Below, one piece after another: positions 8,307 to 17,075 of a DNA stretch of 17,075 nucleotides. Position 1 is the first letter of the stretch, and each line of letters opens with the position of its first letter. The notes beneath the pieces are model-generated. The model was given only the letters and a program-made list of their open reading frames with translations. It was not told the DNA's origin and ran no database searches. A program made the position numbers and the translations under genes. The DNA lies in NCBI RefSeq assembly GCF_000003605.2, contig NW_003134341.1, forward strand, positions 184,453 to 201,527, written 5' to 3'. The DNA is from Saccoglossus kowalevskii (taxonomy: Eukaryota; Hemichordata; Enteropneusta; Harrimaniidae).

Positions 8307-8430
8307 TTGAAAGGGCGCCTGTCGTCGCATCGCTTCCGTTTTGATTTGGGACTCAAAGTGACGTATACAACGCGTGTAAAATACATTGTTTGTTTACATG
8401 AAATACGCACTGTGCGACGACCATCTGAAT
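8307..8430. mobile_element. Small TIR element, copy 1 (about 124 bp)
   Basis: The left end reads TTGAAAGGGCGCCTGTCGTCGCA and the right end has TGCGACGACCATCTGAA; GTCGTCGCA (8321-8329) and TGCGACGAC (8413-8421) are exact inverted repeats 83 bases apart. The interior GCGTGTAAAATACATTG, TGTTTGTTTACAT and GCGACGACCA matches copy 2 at 11590-11676 in order. The two copies together suggest an ancestral end close to TTAAAGGGCGGTGGTCGTCGC. No protein is encoded; open frames at 8117-8410 (-) and 8265-8465 (+) overlap it and are not convincing. Confidence 0.5.
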
Positions 8431-9180
8431 ATTCGGGTCATGTACTGTCCGAAGAGTCAAACTGAATTTTCTGCAAATCGTTTCTCTCGCTTTCCAAGAC
8501 TAAATATACTTTTGTTGTTTTAGAAAAGTCTACATACTCAAGTTGAAATTTGTTTGAACATAATTACGCAATGTTCGTTACGGTGTGAAAACCTCGAGTT
8601 GGATTCTGTTCTTTTGTTTGTTTATAATGAATTTCATCCACAATGACCTGCGAGTACAAATTAGTCGTGTTAATCACATGGATTATTGGGATAACTGCAC
8701 GCACGTCGATGATATTAACGTGCGTATCGCACTAGAACAATCAATCATAAAACAATCATCTATGTTTCAGTACTGCACATGTTACAAAATATGTTTCGGT
8801 TGAATTCACATTCAATAAACATGGTGGACACGCTCCTGGAAACGTCTGTGTATATGAGTATTAGGTGAAAATTGCAATTTATATTTTCCTGTGGCAGTAC
8901 AATTTCGTTTCGGTCTTGAATTATCGCCTGGTGTTAAAAAGACGCCCACGTGCATGGCGATGATAAGTGTAGTCGAGTTACTTCGAATTACTCCCTCAGA
9001 GACGTTTTAATAATGCATCCATTGCTTTGTCATATATGCATTAGAAAATTTGAAATTTGATTAATATTGTTATATTTCTTAGTTTACTTTTATTTGTATA
9101 AATAACAATCTTAAAGTAGTGGTGCGTGTATAATTTACATACTCGTTATCTAATTGATATCATGTGCAGTCATCGAACTG
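8431..9180. other. Intergenic DNA, no gene supported
   Basis: A 72-codon + strand frame at 8585-8803 begins only at a GTG; its first in-frame ATG is 14 codons later, and no splice context or known domain is visible. The remainder is AT-rich and featureless to my reading. Confidence 0.45.
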
Positions 9181-9198
9181 TAATCGATATCAAGGTGT

Positions 9199-9570
9199 AT
9201 GAAGATAAAACTCTGTAACGACGGCAACCTATGGAAACTATGGAGCCTGGCTGTAAGTCGTAGTTTGCTCACCATATCCCGATATTTATGGAACGAACCT
9301 AAAACCTCAGTTGCTGTTCTTAAAACCTCAACGTTCGATAGTAGCACACACATTCCTTTACAATACAGTTGGTGTTATTGAATGTATCTGCATCGCCAAG
9401 TAAAACAACAAACCAAAATTAAACATTTTTGGACAGTATACGAAAATACATCCGATTCGGATTCCAACCACAACCTACTAGCAAATATTAAACGTTTGGT
9501 TCATGAATTAAAAAACATTGTGTCGAACAGGTGCGAACATTCTGCTCCAATAGAATATCCCTCTCATTAA
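9199..9570 (+). other. Tandem pair of short ORFs in one frame, split by a single TGA
   Basis: An ATG at 9199, with an in-frame TAA at 9181-9183 behind it, opens 60 codons ending in TGA at 9379-9381. The very next codon is ATG, and the same frame runs 62 more codons to TAA at 9568-9570. The second half reads YENTSDSDSNHNLLANIKRL and LVHELKNIVSN, with ordinary protein composition. I recognise no family. Splice-like sites lie inside: GTAAGT at 9253 and CAG|GTGCGA at 9531. Possible readings are a decayed transposon ORF with one nonsense change, two small ORFs of a non-coding transcript, or chance. Nothing nearby identifies a promoter for it. Confidence 0.22.
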
Positions 9571-9686
9571 AATGTGCTTGAGGACACTCACGGAGAACTC
9601 CAGAAATTGAGCTATGATAAATTATTTTAGCTGTAAGCCATAGAATGAGCTCCCACAATCCTTTGCGTTGGATGGTTTGTATTAAC

Positions 9687-9725
9687 AGTGTAATAAACTA
9701 CATGCTTATATGTATTTATTACACT
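9687..9725. repeat. Strong hairpin (11 + 5 bp stem, one bulge)
   Basis: AGTGTAATAAA (9687-9697) pairs perfectly with TTTATTACACT (9715-9725). After a bulged C, TACAT (9699-9703) pairs with ATGTA (9710-9714), leaving a GCTTAT loop. The stem contains AATAAA on the + strand. Confidence 0.7.
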
Positions 9726-10180
9726 AAGTGCCAAAATTAAAACGAAGACACGTAAACTTTACGCTTTAATATATATCATTACCGCTTACATTACATTCAA
9801 CGCCGACCTTTCATCTGAACATTACAAAGCATATACCGTGCTCAATGGTCACACCTTGATTTAACTTAAATACTAAAAATGACATTGCTTTTATTGTCAA
9901 CATGTTAAGAAATAAAAAAGGGTCATTTCCAGCGGTCAACTAACGAATTTATATGCAAGTCCTTGTAGATGCGCAAATCTGATTGGTTATAATGATCATG
10001 AAATAGTGTATTAATGGGTAATTTGCGTTGTAAATCTTATACTTTTGTATTGGAAATTACACTTCACACATTAGAAAGTACACTTCGTATATTGGGATAT
10101 ATGTATATGGCAAAATTGTACTTTGTACGTGTAAATTATAAAGTGAATATACATATATTGCACCATTACTAAAAATAAGA
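9726..10180. other. AT-rich intergenic DNA with a spaced inverted repeat
   Basis: No gene is seen. ATATATGTATAT (10097-10108) and ATATACATATAT (10147-10158) are exact 12-base inverted repeats 38 bases apart, which is not surprising in sequence of this composition. Confidence 0.45.
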
Positions 10181-10270
10181 TTACTATATATATAAACAAT
10201 GTCACTATATATATATATATATATGAACAAAGTTACTATAAATAGACAATGTTCCTATAAACAGACAACT
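10181..10270 (+). repeat. Degenerate tandem repeat with an embedded (AT)n
   Basis: Four units resembling TTACTATAAATAGACAATG start at 10181, 10202, 10233 and 10252. The second unit is expanded by a pure AT dinucleotide run (10206-10224). The nearest pair of units (10233 and 10252) is exactly 19 bases apart, so the AT run seems to have grown inside an older minisatellite. Confidence 0.65.
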
Positions 10271-10674
10271 TTAGTATTGCGTGTGGTTCATTGAAGAGCG
10301 TGCCTGCAAATGCGATGCGTTCTTTGTTATCAAAGCTTCTGTTATTACTACCCTCTATATAGAGATTGGAATTATGCTTAATAATCATGACTTAATGAAT
10401 TACTGTGACCATGGAAGTAAAACCATGATGTGAGTGTAGCGTTTACAATGATCTATTGCATATTTCTCCAATGCCTTCCTTTGTTGGTGATTACGGGTAT
10501 TGTGACAATTTGGGTCGTATAAAACATCCTTTGATTTTTAACCTTGTATTTCTATTCCCTTTCTTTGCTGTCAGCATGTAAGCTACTCGTGTAATATCCT
10601 CGATGTGAACTAACAATGTTTATAACACATTGGGTGTGTTCGACTGGCGTTAGATATATTCAATTTGGTATGTA
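10271..10674. other. Intergenic DNA, nothing recognised
   Basis: No coding frame of note, no repeat and no RNA gene could be identified on either strand. Confidence 0.45.
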
Positions 10675-10990
10675 CTAGTAGCCTATGATCCTATGTGAAG
10701 GGGGGTATTGGCATAGGCATGGTATACATGATGTACCTTTTCCGAAACTCCCTAAAGTCAGTTTGTTCACTAAACCCCCTAAGCATAGGTCAGTTTTCAT
10801 ATGCTCCTTTCGCTTCATAAATAGCGTTTTTGCTTTATTGTTCAGATCAAAATTTCCCAAAAACAAAAATGTTTTTGAGTTCGGGCGGCTGACCCCCGTC
10901 AATGGTTTGGGCCCCGAGTATAAGAGTTTACAGTTATTCAAGGCTATAGCAGCGAGGATCATTGAAAAGTGTTTTCCTCTCAGAAATTAA
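10675..10990. other. Region of overlapping antisense ORFs, GC-richer than its surroundings
   Basis: ORFs of 101 codons (+, 10685-10990) and 95 codons (-, 10675-10962) lie on opposite strands over the same DNA, both beginning at ATG. The - strand product (PKPLTGVSRPNSKTFLFLG, then CLGGLVNKLTLGSFGKG) has the more natural composition. Neither has a domain I recognise, a signal peptide or a clear splice context. The block is less AT-rich than its flanks, which lengthens chance ORFs but also suits an inserted sequence such as a transposon fragment. Treat as an unassigned segment. Confidence 0.25.
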
Positions 10991-11589
10991 TTAAAAAATC
11001 TGTTTGTCTCCGCTTAGGCGTTAATGACTATCCAGTCAATGATGAGATTTGGTAGATTCTCGAATTAAGTCATTTTTTCACACAGATCAGATGATGAATA
11101 ATTGGTGTCAATAAGGAGCAAGGATGGGTAGAAGAGTCCGGTGTTATTTAATATTTATATTCAGCGAGTTCTTTAAAATGTAGTACGGAACTACACGGGT
11201 AATATTTAAAAAAAATACTAACCCCATATTCCTGTTTCTAGAGAACAGTTTAATTACGTTTACGACAAGGACTTCTTATTTGATTTGTTGAGCAACATTT
11301 TTCTTAGTCCTCACTCAGGTTGGACCTCTTCATCTAATATTGACATCGCTTGGCATTCTGACCACACCTCGACACGGTCAAAGTCTAACGAAATGGCTAC
11401 AACCTGTAAATGTTTTCTTTCTCATGCATGTACTTGCCTGTTCACTATTTTATTGTAAATTTTCAACGGATATTACTTTCGTTTTTATACGCGGATTTCA
11501 AATCGACGTTCAAAGACCCATTCGAAATGTCTTTCCAATAAACATCTTGTAAATAAGAAGAGAATACATGCCGATGTCGCAAACATGAC
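10991..11589. other. Intergenic DNA, no gene supported
   Basis: Frames at 11340-11552 (+, starting only at TTG) and 11463-11666 (-) lack splice context and known motifs. No repeat was identified before the small TIR element at 11590. Confidence 0.4.
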
Positions 11590-11676
11590 TTAAAGGGCGG
11601 TTTGGACTCATAGAGCGTGTAAAATATGATGTTTGTTTTCATAAAATTCGAACACGCGACGACCACCGCCTTTTAA
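11590..11676. mobile_element. Small TIR element, copy 2 (87 bp, TTAA at both ends)
   Basis: The left end is TTAAAGGGCGGTTTGG (from 11590) and the right end is CCACCGCCTTTTAA (to 11676): an inverted repeat of about 14 bases with few mismatches, flanked or ended by TTAA on both sides. The interior AGCGTGTAAAATATGATG, TGTTTGTTTTCAT and CGCGACGACCACC matches copy 1 (8307-8430) in order, with internal deletions. TTAA ends would fit a piggyBac-type target site, but the ends themselves are not diagnostic, so the superfamily is open. Confidence 0.55.
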
Positions 11677-11962
11677 ATTAAGGTCTTGTATTAACCATGA
11701 ATTGAGCTCGATGAAAAAGCTCATATATGTTGTTCAAAATAAAGATAAATTCATCTCTGTCACTATACTCAGGCTAAGTCTAAAATTGTTAATATGCTTT
11801 TTTTCGCGTTGTTTAATAAAAAAATAAGTGCAGTCCATGTTTCCTGTATGCTGGGCAATAGGAGATAACATGTCATAGTAGTGTACACAGTTGTACTTGT
11901 AAAGATATCATTGTTATTATTTGGCTTGAAGGGCAACAAGGCAGATGTAAATAAAGGGTATC
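11677..11962. other. Intergenic DNA upstream of the second gene
   Basis: AT-rich sequence with no gene. An AATAAA word occurs at about 11949-11955 just before the ETS-CRE-like site. Confidence 0.4.
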
Positions 11963-11977
11963 ACCGGAAGTGACGTT
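11963..11977 (+). promoter_or_regulatory. ETS-CRE composite site
   Basis: ACCGGAAGTGACGTT joins a full ETS core (CCGGAAGT) with a CRE half-site (TGACGT) in the overlapping arrangement known from animal promoters. It is 781 bases upstream of the start codon at 12744, so it may be distal or mark an earlier transcription start. Confidence 0.4.
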
Positions 11978-12179
11978 GGAGAATTTCTAATAATGAAATC
12001 AATCGCTCTTTTAATTCGGAACTACTCTTAATGAGTATGTTATCCATTATATATGACATGAAATACGGCACAAGAACAATGTTACGGAGAATGTATTGAT
12101 AGTTTGATATATACTGTTATTAATAAAGGTTGTCTATGGAAATATAGGCTTAATAACTGCGAACTTGAGGAGTCAAATT

Positions 12180-12743
12180 AGGTCACGTGACAGGCTTATA
12201 ACCCAGGCAGCCGTGGCTGATCCGTGCAGTTACATCTACAAACAGATAGGTTTGTCTGCTCGCTGATATTTTTGCAAGAATGCCCATGTAATATCGCCCT
12301 ATTTCTATTGACTGTCCTGCCCGCGACGACACTTACAGAACTGTGGCTTTACTGACTACATCGTGTTGCCAAGCAGTCAATAACTGTCACGTCAGTCGTG
12401 GGTTGATCGTCGCTGCGAGCAAGCAAAGACACTCTCGCCTGGGCCTCATAGTTTACGACCCATCGTGCATTAGATTATCATTTGAAATTGCCATCTCACT
12501 AAATCACTGCTAATAAGGCCTGTCATTCTGAACTCGAGGACCTCGCCATCAGCCGACAGCTAAGGAAAACGTCGACTCCGTGCGCGCGTAATCGGAAGTC
12601 AGCGGGGGAAGTGTTCAAGTTAGATCTGTCAACAAAACAAAAAAAACCTTCATTCTGAGAAAATATCCGTGACGATACGCTATAGCATTGTTACACAGAT
12701 CATCAACATTCTCGCCCTCTAAGAGAAGAAAATAAGTACGCGA
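12180..12743 (+). promoter_or_regulatory. CpG-richer promoter and 5' leader of the downstream gene
   Basis: GC and CpG content rise sharply relative to the flanks (for example CGCGACGAC at about 12322 and TGCGCGCGTAATCGGAAGTC at 12581-12600). There is no ATG on the + strand from 12289 to 12743, 455 bases, although the triplet would be expected several times. This is typical of a 5'UTR feeding the ATG at 12744. No TATA box in a sensible position was found. ETS-like CGGAAGT occurs near 12593. The transcription start is not fixed by sequence. Confidence 0.55.
12182..12191. promoter_or_regulatory. GTCACGTGAC palindrome (CLEAR / bHLH-ZIP site)
   Basis: A perfect 10-base palindrome containing the CACGTG E-box. 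GTCACGTGAC is the consensus bound by TFEB/TFE3/MITF-class factors that drive lysosome and autophagy genes, and USF and MYC-family proteins also bind it. It sits 553-562 bases before the start codon at 12744, at the edge of the CpG-rich block. Confidence 0.5.
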
Positions 12744-12826
12744 ATGGCATCGACGACGGAAAAGCAAAGCGACAATGGACCGAAAATGGAAGGGAGTCAA
12801 GACCAGCTGAAGAAGGCAGGGACCAG
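12744..12826 (+). CDS. First coding exon of an unidentified gene
   Basis: The ATG at 12744 is the first after an in-frame TAA (12720-12722) and after 455 bases without any ATG. It opens 27 codons plus two bases, ending at a textbook donor, CCAG|GTATGT (12827), phase 2. The peptide begins MASTTEKQSDNGPKMEG and ends QDQLKKAGT. It is hydrophilic and charged, without signal peptide or membrane segment, so it resembles a disordered cytosolic or nuclear N-terminus. Codon use (GCA, TCG, ACG, CCG) is more GC-rich than the surrounding DNA. The Kozak context is weak at -3 (C) but has G at +4. I do not recognise the protein, and no second exon is visible before the window ends, implying a first intron of more than 4.2 kb. 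Two - strand frames here (12615-12839, 12703-12891) look like shadows. Confidence 0.6.
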
Positions 12827-15800
12827 GTATGTAATTCATTAAGGCACAAATGTGTTTGTATGTTGTTGGGTATGTGAGCCCTTTGCGTCATATTTTGCGT
12901 ACGAGCACAGGGTTCTCACTAAATATCAAAAATTATAATAATATAGGTACAATAATAATATCATGCATTTAAACATACTCCCATGTAATGTAATATTGCT
13001 CGAAATATTAAAAATATAATCCCATTACTGATACGTAAATATTCTTTATAAATGGAAAAAAAAAATGACATGGGGTTTTTAGTTCCATGGATATTGTATA
13101 GCAGCATTATACAGTTTAAATAAATAGCAATATATTTATTTTAAAAATATTTTGGGTTAATTCTAGTCTATTAGACTAAAATACATGTAAAGTGTATGTA
13201 TCCTGGTGTGATTAGTTGGGCAATATCAAATGGCGTGATTTATTTGGTATAAAGAGGATGCAGAAAATTAATATGGTATTTGTGTGGTGTATGTGTCCAC
13301 TGCCAAGCTGTGTATATATGTCATAGTTCAGGGTTAGATTCATAGTTTTGTGATACATGTTTGTAGAGTTTGAGTCTTGATCGTTTTACGATCTTCTGTC
13401 ATTCTATGTCTTCACGATTTATTCCAGGTCCCCTTTGCAGTGTATCAAATGTCACATGTTTTTTTATTCTGGTATGACCAAATTATGCTTGATTGTGAGT
13501 TTGTACATAAAGACCTTAGAAAACAAGCTCTATGGTTAAATTAAAGTATTTGAAAACAGACTACTCAAATAAATGACAGGTTTCAGCCGTTATATTTAAC
13601 GTTTAAGGATGTGGTGATAAGATATGTATGTCATAGTATAAATTTTGATATCGCAGGGGTAGTAAAACTGTTTTTGACTGTAACAACAACTACTACAGTG
13701 ACACAAATTAGATGATTAACACTATTTGTTTATTGCAAATTGATGTTTTTGAATGTAGCCATAGGATAGGTTAACTCATTTATGCTATAAATTGTACAAA
13801 TCAGAGCAGTTCACAATGATCAATACAAGTATGCGAGTCTGAGGAAAGAAAATTTATACAATGTGTTATGACAGCTGATAACGACAGTCTCATGACTCCA
13901 ATTGTGCCTTGAAATATTAGGAATTCAGTATCTGTATAAAATTGAAAGAAGAGCAACATCCCTAGGGTGATCATCTGGTGAATTTATCAGTGTTGCTATA
14001 ACAACTGATAAGGCTTGTTTTACTTCAGTTTCGTGCCTTTTCTCTCTTCTTGTTGGTCATACAATTGTTTTTCTTCTTCTCCAACCTGGAATTGAGAATT
14101 ATATTTCAGGTTATTCATAGAGTACATGATCAGCACAAAATATGAAGAGTTAAATTTTTTTGTGACATAAAAATCAACCTTTTCAGTACTCTGAAAATGA
14201 TTCCCTTTGTACATTATTTAATATTTAATAAATAGAGACTGATCTCTGTTCACTATGCGATATAGTCTGCCAGTTCTGCCAGAGATGACATGGCTAAGAA
14301 TCATACCCAATTTGCATAAAGTGTGGAAGTATTCAGAAACAGATGTTTGCCATGTTTTGTTTCATGTTCTCTAAGAATCTGGCAAAAAAACAAAAAAAAA
14401 AAAAAAAAACATTATCAGTAGGTATGCAAATCATCTGTGGCAGAAAGATGGGATATTTCTGAAACACACTGTTGTGTGTAAAATGTGATAAAATTATATT
14501 GATAATAACAGTGCAGTATTAATAAACTAAAATAATTTTCCCTCCAAAAAATTTAAATAATTTTAAGTTTAGTTTCTGTTATAATATTTGTTATTTAACA
14601 TACATTGTAAATATTGTTTTCACTAACTGTTGGTTGGAATTTATTTTGTGCTCGGCACTGTGACTGTGTTCGCATTCAAACTGGGCTACCGATAATAATA
14701 ATTGAACAATTTTTAAGGGTGGTAGTTTTGCTGGAAAAATTGCCAGAAAATTGTGTGGTTTAAGGATTCTATTTTGCTGGTATCGGTAGTTATTACTAAA
14801 GTAGGGTTTATAGCGTAAGCATCCATGTGAATCCTTCCACTGAGTGCTTTCTGCATTTTTGAGTATCAGTAAATATCATAATTGAGATCGGAAAACAATA
14901 AATAGCAAACATTTCCCATATACATTATAATGTAATGTAATTTTTACTACCTATTTCTTCTTGAGATTTTTAGTAAAATTAAAAAAAAAATCCCATTTTA
15001 ATGCATTTACTGATAACAAAAAGAGAATAGTTAGATGACAAGTCTATAAATTCGCTCACAGAAATATAGTAATTTTTCTTCTTCTTTAGAAACATGTAAT
15101 ACAACTAGCAGTCCATCTACCTGTACATTAGGGAAATTAGCTGACAGTTAATGAACTATGACAGAAGAAAACACAATTGTACATGTACATTTTTCGTTGT
15201 TCTTCTCTCACCTTCTTCCCCTCTCAATATATGTTGAATGTCAAAGGTACAAACCTTGATAATGAAATCAGGCGTGCACCCATAATAAGTATTTGGTCAT
15301 TAAGTACAGGGATTGAAATAGAAATTTTACCAATGGTTTTGATAATTATCCTTACTGTGACATACACCGATTATTCTTGATAAAATTTGTTTAGAATGTG
15401 TTAATTCACCAGCGTCACCACCAGTGTGTTTTTGTTTGACCAATTGCTATATGGTCCTCTAACACACACCATGTACAGGAAAGTACATGCACTATCATGA
15501 CATTATTGACTTCTGGGTTGTCGACTAATGGACCGGACATATATTTTTTTACTTTTCTGCAGAATTTTTAGTATCATAAAATCCATTCATATTTGCATTA
15601 ACATTGGCTTAAATTAAGAAAAATATTGTAAAATGCATGCACAGGCTAAAAAACAACTTGCAAATTGAGTGTATTACCCAGAATATCACACAGGCTTGTA
15701 TAAGCTATCTTTATGGCAAGGAAGTGACATGATCACTCAGGTACCAGAGAATATCATTACATTGTCCCACATTTTCTTTGAGCTGCAGTTAATTTAAATT

Positions 15801-17075
15801 AAATTTTATTATCTTTTATTAGCAGTTTTGTTCAAACTGTTAAAATATTTCTTTAAAAATGTAGTGTATAGTGATGAGGAAGATTGTATTGACTGGTTAC
15901 CATAGCTACTAGATGAGATGAGCTGACAATGGCCTTGTCAGATGCATGTTCATAAATTGGAAAAAAGGAGTTCTCCTTCACCATTTTGATGTGCATGCAC
16001 TTGACAAAGATGAGGTTTTTTAGCAGATCTATTTTCAGACAGGTTGTGTATTTCAGCCAATGAGTAGCATTAGAATGTATCGTATTTATTATCCACCATT
16101 TGGAATGATTAGTCTGAAGGAGCATATGGCATCTGTGAAGCATAAAGTATGCTGTAGTTGTGATGATACAAATTATATTTATTTCAATCGCCTATTCAGT
16201 CATACTTATTTTTCCTGTATATTTCTGTCTGAATATCAGCAAACATAAATAAACATGATCTTTTTCCATTTTTTTTGCTAAAAAAAGGATTTTCTTTTTA
16301 TTGTTTAGAAATTCAACAGCCTGGCAGGACTAGGTTCTAATTATTGACAAAAAATAAAAGTAATTACACCTTTCTTTGTTTGGTTTTGATGTTAATTTCT
16401 CTACATTTATGTTTGAAATTTGACCTTCATTTAACACACCTTTAATTTAACAATTCACTAATTGCCTACTCTATGTGTTCAACCATTCTAACAAAATAAT
16501 TTTGGCTGGTCAAGTAATCTTATACCAATATTAGATGATATTTTTAATATGTTGTGGAGAATTACTTGTATTTTTTTATAAATTAATATTGGATTTGTAC
16601 CAGTTTCAGATATAACTCTTCCAATCAACATTTTCTTTCCTTTTGCTAAAGGAATAATTTGGGTCATGGTTATTGATCACGTTATTTAAAAACCATGTTT
16701 TTATAGTTAGTCAGTGTCACATTGTGTGTTATTGATTATTTTTAACCCCAGCATACCAGAAAAATTAGTTATGTTCACATCCGAAGTGGTCAAAAATGGT
16801 AGCTTAAAAAAACATGCATGAACGTTTAATATAGGTTAAGAGGAAGTACATGTACGAGCTAAATCTACCCCATTTTTTAGACCCGGTCTAGATCCTTAGC
16901 ACAATTTTAATGACATTATGTCCATTATATTCATAACTATTCATTTTGGTATGCCATTTCCGACATGACAGTCAACACGAACAAGTTTGGGTGTTACTTA
17001 GACTGTGCTAACTGTTTTTCCATCCTGTGAGTGAACCCATTGGGATATAGCCCAATATGCATACATGTGATTAGC
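12827..17075 (+). other. First intron of the unidentified gene (start only)
   Basis: The intron begins at GTATGT and continues to the end of the window. The sequence is AT-rich with long A and T runs and no exon I can support. Short frames at 14020-14214 (-), 15177-15380 (+), 15853-16143 (-) and 16060-16248 (+) have no recognised motifs. A 26-base poly(A) tract lies at 14384-14409. TACATTATAATGTA near 14920 is a short perfect palindrome, expected at this composition. It is assumed, not shown, that the transcript spans this whole stretch. Confidence 0.5.
14384..14409 (+). repeat. Poly(A) tract with one C
   Basis: Twenty-five A residues interrupted by a single C at 14391. It could be the tail of a retroposed sequence inserted on the + strand, but no SINE body with A/B boxes or flanking duplication was recognised upstream, so a simple homopolymer is equally likely. 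Confidence 0.6.

Noticed and set aside
8585-8803. Apparent secreted peptide with a hydrophobic N-terminus
   Set aside because: The first codon is GTG; the first in-frame ATG lies after most of the hydrophobic stretch, so the signal-peptide appearance is not real for a eukaryotic start.
12615-12891. Two - strand ORFs over the promoter and first exon
   Set aside because: They are antisense to the better supported ATG-free leader and first exon, and have no splice or domain support.
14384-14409. Poly(A) as a SINE or processed-pseudogene tail
   Set aside because: No A/B box body, coding similarity or flanking duplication could be found upstream.
16309-16333. Possible second exon of the unidentified gene after TTGTTTAG (NSTAWQD then stop)
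   Set aside because: It would end the protein at about 35 residues and shows no similarity to anything; the AG is likely chance in a T-rich intron.
991-16860. Frequent ACATGTA palindromic words across the window
   Set aside because: Noticeable by eye but compatible with base composition and general invertebrate genome style; without a count against expectation it supports nothing specific.
1-17075. tRNA, rRNA, CRISPR array, or retrotransposon reverse transcriptase
   Set aside because: No B-box-like GGTTCGANTCC with a foldable cloverleaf, no regularly spaced identical repeats with unique spacers, and no YXDD-type frame was seen on either strand.

Overview
The window looks like nuclear DNA of an invertebrate animal, most likely a lophotrochozoan and plausibly a bivalve mollusc. 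The reasons are short exons with GT..AG introns, very AT-rich introns and intergenic DNA, small terminal-inverted-repeat elements, and a dispersed repeat whose ~150-bp units carry an AAAATGGC...GCCATTTT inverted core, a style I associate with bivalve genomes. The organism call is inference. There are no operons, ribosome binding sites, CRISPR arrays, rRNAs or recognisable tRNAs.

One gene is identifiable. The last two coding exons of ATG16L1 (autophagy-related 16-like 1) lie at 1187-1336 and 1448-1541 on the + strand and encode the final two WD40 blades. Everything upstream of 1187 is intron. That intron carries an inverted-repeat element of about 225 bp (398-622) and, on the - strand at the left edge, a decayed reading frame (3-299) of unknown identity.

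From 1542 to about 12.0 kb there is no gene I can support firmly. This stretch holds a probable ATG16L1 3'UTR with clustered AATAAA signals, an old single-unit copy of the bivalve-type repeat (about 3130-3608), a degenerate minisatellite (4114-4308), a long copy of the same repeat family with terminal inverted repeats and about seven half-units (5149-6278), two copies of a small TIR element (8307-8430 and 11590-11676), several perfect hairpins, and weak ORFs (9199-9570; 10675-10990).

A second + strand gene begins near the right side. A GC- and CpG-richer block (about 12180-12743) contains no ATG for 455 bases and is followed by an ATG-initiated first coding exon (12744-12826) with a clean GTATGT donor. 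Its 27-residue hydrophilic start matches nothing I recognise. The rest of the window (12827-17075) is the start of its first intron. Upstream sit a perfect GTCACGTGAC palindrome (the CLEAR/TFEB consensus) and an ETS-CRE composite, ACCGGAAGTGACGTT. No undescribed multi-gene system is visible. The most notable structures are the repeat family with 150-bp periodicity and the putative new promoter with its ATG-free leader.
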